Source of the DNA: Actinomycetales bacterium
GTDB lineage: Bacteria > Actinomycetota > Actinomycetes > Actinomycetales > Actinomycetaceae
Length of the DNA stretch: 13,425 bases
NCBI GenBank assembly: GCA_022838965.1
Contig: JALHDK010000028.1
Span: 1-13,425 of the forward strand
Direction: 5' to 3'
A program made the position numbers and the translations under genes. Below the pieces are notes generated by a model, which was not told the origin of the DNA, made no database searches, and saw nothing but the letters and a program-made list of their open reading frames with translations. Positions 1 to 6,064 of this stretch are shown in pieces. Each line of letters begins with the position of its first letter. Within the stretch, counting starts at the first letter, position 1.

Positions 1-365
1 CCCAACCAGGAGGTGATCACCCACCCCGACCTGCCCGCACTCACCGCCTGAACCACAAACAGAAGGATCACCCAATACACCACCCCAATGGACTTGACCT
101 CGCCAGGAAGGAACTCGCCCGATGCGGGTCGTTTGCTGTCAGATTCCGTCCCTTTGATCACTGGTGGCCAGTAGCGCGGTTTGGCCTGGCGCCATGCGCA
201 GTGCCGGTAGAGCGCCTGTAACACCGTGGAGTGGCCGGCGCCCCGGGGTCCGCGCACGACGACAAGACGGACACCACCGCCGCGTTGGGTCTCGTCCCAC
301 GCGCTCGTCAGCGCCGACACCACGCGAAGGGGCTCCGCCCCCACAAGCGCCTTGTCCACGGCCAT
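1..365 (-). CDS. P-loop NTPase-like protein, N-terminal part (runs off left edge; possibly decayed)
   Basis: A minus-strand frame is open from the ATG at 365-363 to the left edge, giving at least 121 residues with no stop. Residues 32-47 read as a beta strand followed by GPRGAGHST, which is a Walker A loop (GxxGxGK[ST]) with His45 in place of the lysine that contacts ATP phosphates. The segment after it (QALYRHCAWRQAKPRYWPP) fits the helix after a P-loop in regulatory ATPases of the AAA/STAND kind; the exact family is not recognised. Start choice is uncertain. An AGGAGA ribosome-binding site points to the ATG at 382-380, but that frame is one base off and stops after 24 codons; one extra G in the six-G run at 366-371 would join the two. 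The displaced start and the lost lysine suggest decay. A GTG at 413-411 is another in-frame start. Confidence 0.5.
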   Translation of the reverse strand, partial: MAVDKALVGAEPLRVVSALTSAWDETQRGGGVRLVVVRGPRGAGHSTVLQALYRHCAWRQAKPRYWPPVIKGTESDSKRPASGEFLPGEVKSIGVVYWVILLFVVQAVSAGRSGWVITSWL

Positions 366-760
366 CCCCCCGACTTGAACATGGAATCTCCTTGTCGATT
401 CTCTCGCGAGCACAGAGCCCGAGGCGCCGGATGACAGCAACTACGCTGGAGGGGGTGGGATTACGCCCCGCCACGTTCCGTAGAGACTCCACAACGCCCG
501 TAGCTGATCCATTGTGGACATGCGGCAACACACAAACACGCACTTCTTCCTACCAACGCCCACCTCTGCCGAAGAACGCCCACCTTCGCTCCCCGTTTCT
601 CCCGGTTTCTCGCCGTTTCTCCCCGTTCTTCCCCGAATCGTCCCAGATCGTCCCAGATCATCCCGTTTTGTACCTATCCACAGTACGAATCTCCGCGGAC
701 AATCTGGAAACGCCGAGCCGGCGCGGCGTCCCGGGCCGTGTGACGTGCGATGGTGCAGGC
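366..760. other. Accessory intergenic stretch between NTPase-like gene and recombinase
   Basis: I see no convincing gene in these ~395 bases. Open frames here on both strands are low-complexity, rich in Arg, Pro and Ser, and match nothing I recognise. The stretch contains the 10-base-period array at 551-670 and DnaA-box-like words at 513-521 and 674-682. It probably carries the promoter of the minus-strand NTPase-like gene, but no clear -35/-10 pair stands out. Because it lies beside a serine recombinase, it could hold recombination accessory sites or part of a plasmid-like replication region. That is inference from position only. Confidence 0.5.
551..670 (+). repeat. Tandem array with exact 10-base period
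   Basis: From 591 to 670 the plus strand reads as eight consecutive 10-base units, each starting with a pyrimidine and a mostly CCC core: CCCCGTTTCT, CCCGGTTTCT, CGCCGTTTCT, CCCCGTTCTT, CCCCGAATCG, TCCCAGATCG, TCCCAGATCA, TCCCGTTTTG. The same phase extends left as a 20-base repeat: AACGCCCACCT occurs at 555-565 and again at 575-585, exactly two units apart. One strand is strongly pyrimidine-rich. A spacing close to one helical turn puts every unit on the same face of the DNA, which suits cooperative protein binding. The binding protein, if any, is unknown. Confidence 0.8.
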
Positions 761-1225
761 GTGGACCCCACATCACCTGCCATCGTCGGGCTCGCCCGCG
801 TCTCCACCCACGCCCAGGACACCCAACTCCAGCTCGACGCCCTCCGCGACGCCGGCTGCACCCAGATCTTCGAGGAGCATGTCTCAACTCGCAGCACCGC
901 CCGGCCCGGACTCGAGGCGGCTCTCGCGGTCCTCCGTCCCGGCGACACCCTTGCCGTCTGGAAGCTCGACCGCCTCGGCCGTTCGGTGAAGGACGTCCTC
1001 ATCATCGCCGACGACCTCCGCGCCCGCGGCAGTGTGTTCGGCCGCCCGCGCGTGATTAGCCCCGACATGGCCACCGAGATCCGTGCCCGCCGCGCCGGCG
1101 GCGAGACCCTCATCTCGATCGCGAAGTCGTTCGGCGTCTCCCGGACCAGCGTCTCGCGCTGCCTCGACGACGACGCCGTCACCCGCGCGCCGTCGTTGTC
1201 CCGACGCCGCGCCGCCGGCCGCTGA
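761..1225 (+). CDS. Serine recombinase (resolvase/invertase family) with internal deletion
   Basis: The protein starts with the resolvase catalytic fold: GLARVSTHAQDTQLQLDAL carries the nucleophilic serine (RVS), RPGLEAAL follows, then the active-site stretch DTLAVWKLDRLGRS and the helix up to DDLRARG (residues ~1-90). Family members then have about 50-60 residues, including the long E helix for dimerisation and the ERxLIxERT region. Here RARG passes directly to SVFGRPRV and a C-terminal helix-turn-helix of the Hin/HTH_7 type (IRARRAGG...SIAKSFGVSRTSVSRCL). At 154 residues it is clearly short of the usual 180-200. The frame is open further upstream, but homology begins just after the GTG at 761; GTG at 740 is also possible. 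There is no strong ribosome-binding site. A product probably could fold its DNA-binding part but not recombine. Probably a remnant of a transposon or integrative element. Confidence 0.8.
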   Translation: MDPTSPAIVGLARVSTHAQDTQLQLDALRDAGCTQIFEEHVSTRSTARPGLEAALAVLRPGDTLAVWKLDRLGRSVKDVLIIADDLRARGSVFGRPRVISPDMATEIRARRAGGETLISIAKSFGVSRTSVSRCLDDDAVTRAPSLSRRRAAGR

Positions 1226-1272
1226 CCCGCCCGGACCAGGCCCGGCCGCGACAGCGCGGCGTTCCGCGGTGC

Positions 1273-2130
1273 CTACGTGGGCTGGTTGATGAACTCGAGG
1301 ATGTGGCCGGGGGTCCGCTTGTCCCAGGCGGCGCCGCCGTGGCCACGCTCCTGGTAGCGGATCAGGGTGCAGTGGGGGATGAGCTGGGCGGTTTCCGCGA
1401 CGATGTCGGGTGCGAAGGAGGTGTCCTTGTCCCCGAAGATGAGGAGCACCGGTGCCGTGATCTGGGACAGCACTGGCCGGGCGTCGACGTCCATCACGGC
1501 GGCTGTCTCCACCAGGACGTCGGGCAGGTTGTTGCCGGAGGAGGCGAGCATGCGTCCCATCGGCACGCCCAGGATGCGGCGGACGACGCGGAGCCGTTCC
1601 CCAGGAAGAACATCCTCGAACAAGGCCGCGCCGGCCTCGGTGTACCGGCCGTTGCCCAGGGCCTCGCCCATTCGGCGCGTGCTCTCAACGGTCGCCGCGG
1701 TGGGGGTGGCGGCTGCGGAGAGGAGCACGACTCGGCCCATGGCGTCCGGGTGCCGGGCGGCGAGGAACTGGGCGATCATCCCTCCCAGGGACAATCCGAC
1801 GACCGCGTCGACGTGCCCACCGAAGGTTTCGGCGATGACGTGGGCGACGTCGTCGGCCATGTCCGCGATCGTGTGACCCAAGGGCATGTCACGCCGTCGA
1901 GTCAGCCGCCAGACCGTGCACCCTCCCGCGGCCAGGGGTTCCAGCAGAGTGCGACGAACCCGGGCCCACACCATCCGCACAATGCCGGGGCCTCCCGGCA
2001 GGAAGATCACCGTCCGTGGACCGGTGCCGATCGCGTCGTAGGCGATGCCGTTGCTGAAGGTCCCGGTCCGGACCTCGAGCTTCGATGCTCGCCGTCGTGT
2101 TCCCGCCTTGAGCCGCGCCACCGTCCCCAT
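1273..2130 (-). CDS. Alpha/beta-fold hydrolase
   Basis: A 285-residue protein of the AB hydrolase-1 fold. LPGGPG (44-49) forms the oxyanion-hole turn after the first core strand. The nucleophile elbow is GLSLGG with Ser114, the acid is probably Asp234 in FGDKD, and the base is His264 in ERGHGG, so the catalytic triad is complete and correctly ordered. Length is normal for the family, and there is no signal peptide or membrane segment, so it is likely cytoplasmic. The substrate cannot be told; hydrolases of this class include esterases, haloperoxidase-like enzymes and proline iminopeptidases. It converges on the recombinase remnant (47-base gap) and diverges from the esterase at 2418. The start is unsettled: AAAGGAG directly abuts the ATG at 2130, so GTG codon 4 (2121-2119), nine bases from it, may be the real start. 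Confidence 0.85.
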   Translation of the reverse strand: MGTVARLKAGTRRRASKLEVRTGTFSNGIAYDAIGTGPRTVIFLPGGPGIVRMVWARVRRTLLEPLAAGGCTVWRLTRRRDMPLGHTIADMADDVAHVIAETFGGHVDAVVGLSLGGMIAQFLAARHPDAMGRVVLLSAAATPTAATVESTRRMGEALGNGRYTEAGAALFEDVLPGERLRVVRRILGVPMGRMLASSGNNLPDVLVETAAVMDVDARPVLSQITAPVLLIFGDKDTSFAPDIVAETAQLIPHCTLIRYQERGHGGAAWDKRTPGHILEFINQPT

Positions 2131-2137
2131 CTCCTTT
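2131..2137 (-). promoter_or_regulatory. Ribosome-binding site touching the annotated ATG
   Basis: The minus strand reads AAAGGAG immediately followed by ATG at 2130, leaving no spacer. The GTG at 2121-2119 is in frame with a nine-base spacer, a normal distance. The site therefore favours a start three codons inside the longest frame. Confidence 0.55.
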
Positions 2138-2321
2138 GATGAACCGAGGGCGGCCTGCCGGTGCCCCGACGGCGTGCGGTCGGGTCGTCCTGTGACAGAG
2201 GGTACGCCGGAAGACTCCGCGGTGGAGCGGCAGTCAGATCATCGGCGAGGCCCTGAACTGCTCAGCCGCCGGTGCCTGCAGAGGCCGCCGCACCCGGAAT
2301 CGCCCGCCGCGGCGGATCCGG

Positions 2322-2351
2322 TTGTGATCCCGCGAGAAGCGCGAGCATAAT
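2322..2351 (+). promoter_or_regulatory. Sigma-70-type promoter for the esterase at 2418
   Basis: TTGTGA at 2322-2327 and CATAAT at 2346-2351 are separated by 18 bases. They match the -35 TTGACA and -10 TATAAT consensus at four and five of six positions. Transcription would begin near 2358, giving a leader of about 60 bases before the GTG start and its GGAGGAGG ribosome-binding site (2406-2413). An AT-rich hexamer stands out in this GC-rich DNA. Confidence 0.55.
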
Positions 2352-2417
2352 GACCGGACGCCGCACGGCTCGGCCGGCGCGCCTCCCGTCGCGGCGCCAA
2401 CGGACGGAGGAGGCCCG

Positions 2418-3272
2418 GTGAGGGTTCGACCAGTGACACGGCTGCGCGTGGCCTTCTCGCCGGTCCTCGGGGGACCGATCGAGTACGCCTGGCACCTGCC
2501 GGAGGGGGCCGACCCGCATCGCGTCCCCGTGCTGTACCTGCTTCACGGCCGGGGGCAGTCGATGCGGGTGTGGCAGCGGGTGGTCCCCGCGCTGGAGGAG
2601 CTCGCCGCCGCGGGCATGCCCCTCCTCACGATCATGCCGGACGCGCCGTGGCAGGGCCGCGCCAGCTTCTGGCTGGACTCCCGGTACACCGGGGGTGCGG
2701 GCGGCGGACCCGGCGCGCCCGTCGAGACGGCCATCGTGACGGACCTGGTCGACGCCGTCGACGCCACCTTCGGCACGCTGACGGACCGGCGGTGGCGGCT
2801 CGTGGGAGGGGTGTCGATGGGCGGGGCGGGCGCCCTGCGGATGGCGCTCGTGCGCCAGGATCGTTTCGCCGGGGCGCTCGCCCTCAGCCCCGCCGTCTAC
2901 GTCCCGCTGCCGGCGGCCGGGTCGAGCACGCGCGTCTCCGGGGCGTACGGTGTCGGCGACGTGCTGTTCGACGACGAGCGCTATCGCGAGGTCAGCTACG
3001 TGCGCGCGCTCGCGCGCCTCGATCCGGGTCTGCCGGTGCGGCTCTTCATCGCCGCCGGTGACCGGGAGCGCATCTACGCCCACGAGACGGGCGAGCAGAA
3101 CATCACCCTGGCCGCCGCCGGGATCCACGACCGCGCCAGGCGGGTGCCCGGCGTGACCTCGGAGCTGCGCATCCTGCCGGGGGGACACTCCTGGGCGGTG
3201 TGGGTGCCAGCCTTCCGGGAGGGCGTCCGGCGACTCGTCACGGGCCTCCGCGACGACGACGGCGCGGCCTGA
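2418..3272 (+). CDS. Putative esterase (esterase D / antigen 85-like alpha/beta hydrolase)
   Basis: A 284-residue protein with the layout of the putative-esterase family (PF00756). LLHGRGQS (41-48) forms the oxyanion hole, and MPDAPWQG and SFWLDSRYTG (about 73-92) follow as in S-formylglutathione hydrolase and trehalose esterases. The nucleophile is Ser133 in GGVSMGGAGAL, then LSPAVY, an acid probably at Asp215 in AAGDRE, and His257 in GGHSWAVW. The triad looks intact. There is no signal peptide, so it is probably cytoplasmic. The reaction is ester hydrolysis; the substrate is not evident. GTG at 2418 is chosen because GGAGGAGG lies four bases before it; GTG at 2433 would be too far. It has its own promoter and meets the lyase gene tail to tail with a 15-base gap. 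Confidence 0.88.
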   Translation: MRVRPVTRLRVAFSPVLGGPIEYAWHLPEGADPHRVPVLYLLHGRGQSMRVWQRVVPALEELAAAGMPLLTIMPDAPWQGRASFWLDSRYTGGAGGGPGAPVETAIVTDLVDAVDATFGTLTDRRWRLVGGVSMGGAGALRMALVRQDRFAGALALSPAVYVPLPAAGSSTRVSGAYGVGDVLFDDERYREVSYVRALARLDPGLPVRLFIAAGDRERIYAHETGEQNITLAAAGIHDRARRVPGVTSELRILPGGHSWAVWVPAFREGVRRLVTGLRDDDGAA

Positions 3273-3287
3273 GGGGGCGCCGTCGCC

Positions 3288-4736
3288 TCAGAGGGAGTCC
3301 CCGAAGTCCGCCCGGAACTGCGCGGCCAGCCGCTGCTGCCACGCGGAGGTGGGACGCAGGCGGCCGTAGAAGAACCGCAGCACGGGGGGCTCCTCCACGA
3401 ACTCGAGACCGCCCACCAGCTCGCGGTTCTCGTAGAGCCAGGTGAGCCGGTCGACGGCGTACTCCACCTGGGAGAGCGTGAACACGCGGCGGGGGAGGGC
3501 GAGACGGAGGAGTTCCATGTTGGCGAGCGGCTCGGAACCGTCGGGGTTGCGCTGCTCGGAGAGGGTGCCACGCTCCATGCCCCGAATGCCGCCGGCGATG
3601 TAGGCCGCTGCCGCGAGCGCGCCGGCCGGGTACTGGCGTTGCGGCACGTGGGGGAGGAAGGCCATCGCGTTGACGTGGGCGCCGAGGCCCCCGGCGGGCG
3701 TGATCATGGGAACCCCGCGGTCCACGAGGGCGTCCACCATGTACCGGATGAACATGGGGCCCTGGGAGATCATGTCGAAGTCGAGGGTCTCCTCGAGACC
3801 GACGGTGATGGCCTCCATCTCCCGGACGGACATGCCGCCGTAGGTCAGGAATCCCTCGTAGAAGGGCACCAGGGCACGCATGCGGTCGTAGAGCGCGCGG
3901 TCCCGGATGCAGATGCCGCCGCCGCGGGCATGACCCAGCTTGCGGGCCGAGAAGTAGAGGATGTCCGACAGGTCCGCGAACTCGCGCGCGATCTGGGCGA
4001 TCGGGACGTCCGCGTACCCGGGTTCGCGGGTGCTGACGAAGTACAGGTTGTCCGCGAGTAGCGAGGCGTCGAGGACGAGGAGCAGTCCGTGCTGGTCGCA
4101 GACCCGCCGCACCTCCCTCAGGTTGGCGAGCGAGAGGGGCTGACCGCCGATGAGGTTGGTGCCGACCTCGATCCGCACGTAGGCGATCGGGCGGTCACCG
4201 GTGGCGAGGTCCGCCAGCGCGGCAGCGTCGAGGTTGCCCTTGAACCCGAGGGTGCTCGTCACCTCGAGTCCCTCCGGGCGGATCAGCTCCACGACCTCCC
4301 CGCCACGGTGGGTGATGTGGGCCTTCGAGGTGGTGAAGTGGTAGTTCATGGGTACGAGCGACCCGGGAGTCACGAAGGTCTCGGAGATGATGTTCTCCGC
4401 GGCCCGGCCCTGGTGGGTCGGCAGGAAGTACTCCATCCCGAAGATCTCGCGCAGCTTCCCGGCCAGCCGCGTGAAGGTGGCGGAGCCGGCGTACGCGTCG
4501 TCCGCGGTGAGCATGGCGGCCTGCTGGCGGTCCGACATGGCGTTCACCCCGGAATCGGTGAGCATGTCGAGGAACACGTCGGCGTTCTCCAGGAGGAAGG
4601 TGTTGTTGCCGGCGGCGTTGATGCGGTCCACGCGCTGCTCCACGGGGAGCAGATTCAGCTTCTGGACGATGCGCACCTTGTGCATCTCCAGGGGGATCTC
4701 AGCGCCGGAGTAGAACTTCACGTGTGCCATGGCCAT
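3288..4736 (-). CDS. Beta-eliminating lyase (tyrosine phenol-lyase / tryptophanase family)
   Basis: A PLP enzyme that splits the side chain from an aromatic amino acid to give pyruvate and ammonia. Conserved blocks in order (482-residue numbering): LTDSG, Tyr82 in DDAYAGS, PTHQGR (106-111), FKGN, TNLIGGQP, the PLP-ring aspartate 223 in LDAS, the Schiff-base Lys266 in FSARK, YEGF..YGG, and the carboxylate-binding Arg411 in LLRLALPRR. Positions separating the two activities look tyrosine-type: Thr135 (TPL Thr124; Asp in E. coli TnaA), Arg389 in MERG (TPL Arg381; Ile in TnaA), and Phe-Phe in LRFF where TnaA has His. However, the usual arginine three residues after Asp223 is leucine. A C-terminal tail of ~20 residues exceeds the family. 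Homology argues for ATG 4736, since the longest frame adds 22 unrelated residues; ATG 4730 is also possible. It stands alone, with no permease or leader peptide visible. Confidence 0.85.
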   Translation of the reverse strand: MAMAHVKFYSGAEIPLEMHKVRIVQKLNLLPVEQRVDRINAAGNNTFLLENADVFLDMLTDSGVNAMSDRQQAAMLTADDAYAGSATFTRLAGKLREIFGMEYFLPTHQGRAAENIISETFVTPGSLVPMNYHFTTSKAHITHRGGEVVELIRPEGLEVTSTLGFKGNLDAAALADLATGDRPIAYVRIEVGTNLIGGQPLSLANLREVRRVCDQHGLLLVLDASLLADNLYFVSTREPGYADVPIAQIAREFADLSDILYFSARKLGHARGGGICIRDRALYDRMRALVPFYEGFLTYGGMSVREMEAITVGLEETLDFDMISQGPMFIRYMVDALVDRGVPMITPAGGLGAHVNAMAFLPHVPQRQYPAGALAAAAYIAGGIRGMERGTLSEQRNPDGSEPLANMELLRLALPRRVFTLSQVEYAVDRLTWLYENRELVGGLEFVEEPPVLRFFYGRLRPTSAWQQRLAAQFRADFGDSL

Positions 4737-4897
4737 CCAATCTGTCCACCGGGAGGCGTCGTTGCCCGCCCTCCGGGAGCAGGCTAGCCAGCGGCGGGGC
4801 ATCGTGACGGCCGTGCCTACAGGCTGGGACGATCCGCTCGCGGGCTCGCCCCGCGCTCCGGCCGGGTGACAGGATTGACGGTGAGCAAGGAGGCCGC

Positions 4898-5329
4898 ATG
4901 TCTGTGCCCACGTGGGACGAGTACTTCCTCGGAATCGCGCACGCCGTCTCCGCGCGGGCGAAGTGCCACCGCCGCAAGGTGGGTGCGGTGCTGGTCCTGG
5001 ACCGGCGGATCATCGCCACCGGGTACAACGGCGCGGCACCCGGCGAGCCGGACTGCCTCGAGGGCGCCTGCCCCCGCGGACAGCTCGACTACAGCGTGGT
5101 GCCCGCGCTCGGCGACTACGACAGGCCCGGCAGTCCGGGGTTCTGCATCGCCATCCACGCCGAGATCAACGCGCTGCTGTTCGCGACGCGGGACACCAAG
5201 GGCGCGACCGCCTACATCACCGATCCGCCCTGCCCGGGATGCCGGAAGGCGCTGGCGGCCGCCGGGATCGTGCGGGTGGTGTACCCGGGGGGCGAGTACG
5301 ATCGCCCGGGTCTCACCACGTGGCCGTGA
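4898..5329 (+). CDS. Deoxycytidylate/cytidine deaminase family protein (ComEB-like)
   Basis: A 143-residue zinc deaminase. The active-site signature HAEIN has zinc ligand His87 and proton-shuttle Glu89, and PCPGC supplies zinc ligands Cys112 and Cys115. The N-terminal block KVGAVLVLDRRIIATGYNG (residues 27-45) is typical of dCMP deaminases. A Cys-His pair (Cys23-His24) and Cys53, Cys58 and Cys83 could form a second metal site as in ComEB-type enzymes. The role is probably dCMP to dUMP for thymidylate synthesis, in the cytoplasm; a related nucleotide-salvage substrate cannot be excluded. AAGGAGG (4887-4893) four bases before the ATG fixes the start. It diverges from the lyase and converges on the response regulator with a six-base gap. 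Confidence 0.88.
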   Translation: MSVPTWDEYFLGIAHAVSARAKCHRRKVGAVLVLDRRIIATGYNGAAPGEPDCLEGACPRGQLDYSVVPALGDYDRPGSPGFCIAIHAEINALLFATRDTKGATAYITDPPCPGCRKALAAAGIVRVVYPGGEYDRPGLTTWP

Positions 5330-5335
5330 GGTGTG

Positions 5336-6064
5336 TCAGTGGGGCCCGGAGTGGCCGGGTGGGTCGATGTAGCCGTCCTCGACGGCGGCGCGCAGCACGT
5401 CGAGTGACGTCTTGACCTCCCTGCCCAGCTCCTGGTACCGGCTGGCGACACGGTTCAGGTAGGTGACGACCGTGGCCAGCTTGACCGGCGGATCGAGCCG
5501 ACCACCCACCGACTTGCGGGGCACGCCCTCCGCGAGGAGGCGCAGCACCTCCAGCTCGCGGGGCGCCAGGTGAGGGATCAGGTTCTCGTCGGTGGCGAGG
5601 ACGAAGGCCAGGTCGGAGGACACCGCGAAGTGGCCGAGGGCGGCGGCGCGCACCACTTCGACGATCTTCTCCACCTCGTCGGACTTGAGGACGAGTCCTG
5701 TCGCCCCCGCCTGGATGGCACGCCGGATCGGGACCGGCCGGAGCTCGGAGGTGAGCACCACGACCTTGATGCCGCGGCGGACCAGCTCGGCGATTCCCTC
5801 CTCCGGCACGCTGCCGTCGTTCAGGTACAGGTCGTACAGGACCACGTCGGGTGGGGTGTCCCACGCCTCGATCTTCGCGAGCAGCTCCGCCCACGTCCGG
5901 GACTGCCCCAGCCAGGTCAGCTCGGGGACGGAGTGGGCGGCCGGAAGTTCGTCGAGCCAGTCCGGCACCTGTCGCCGCGTCATGAGCGCAGCAAGGCCCT
6001 CGACGACGATCGGGTGGTCGTCGACCGCGGTCACCCTCACGGTGTGCCGTGCGCGCGCTGTCAT
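5336..6064 (-). CDS. LuxR/NarL-family response regulator (separately translatable part of the fused frame)
   Basis: Read from the ATG at 6064 this is a complete 242-residue regulator. The receiver domain has acidic-pocket Asp15-Asp16, phosphoacceptor Asp78 in VLYDLYL, Thr105 in VVLTSE and Lys127 in LVLKSD. The C-terminal LuxR-type helix-turn-helix starts at LAPRELEVLRLLAEG (166-180) and continues through VVTYLNRVASRYQELG, less regular than the family consensus but in place. GAGGGGGA lies about ten bases upstream of the ATG, and the alternative kinase frame stops four bases before it, so independent or coupled translation is likely. It would be phosphorylated by kinase 1, kinase 2 or both, and act as a DNA-binding transcription regulator; targets are unknown. 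It shares its frame and stop codon with the long fused open frame. Confidence 0.75.
   Translation of the reverse strand: MTARARHTVRVTAVDDHPIVVEGLAALMTRRQVPDWLDELPAAHSVPELTWLGQSRTWAELLAKIEAWDTPPDVVLYDLYLNDGSVPEEGIAELVRRGIKVVVLTSELRPVPIRRAIQAGATGLVLKSDEVEKIVEVVRAAALGHFAVSSDLAFVLATDENLIPHLAPRELEVLRLLAEGVPRKSVGGRLDPPVKLATVVTYLNRVASRYQELGREVKTSLDVLRAAVEDGYIDPPGHSGPH

Noticed and set aside
1..51. Plus-strand frame ending in TGA at 49-51 that could be the tail of a gene from the left
   Set aside because: Only 16 codons with no recognisable motif, and it lies wholly opposite the minus-strand P-loop frame, which has better support.
164..760. Extending the recombinase frame upstream to 164 (353 residues)
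   Set aside because: The first ~200 residues are low-complexity, cross the 10-base array and the NTPase-like gene, and have no counterpart in resolvases. Homology begins just after 761.
4739..4802. Start of the lyase at 4802
   Set aside because: The extra 22 residues are Arg/Trp-rich, unlike family N-termini, and cover the likely promoter region (TAGCCT on the minus strand at 4786-4781).
5312..5331. Inverted repeat CTCAC...GTGAG between deaminase and regulator as a terminator
   Set aside because: The five-base stem overlaps the coding end and has no T run, so it is too weak to call.
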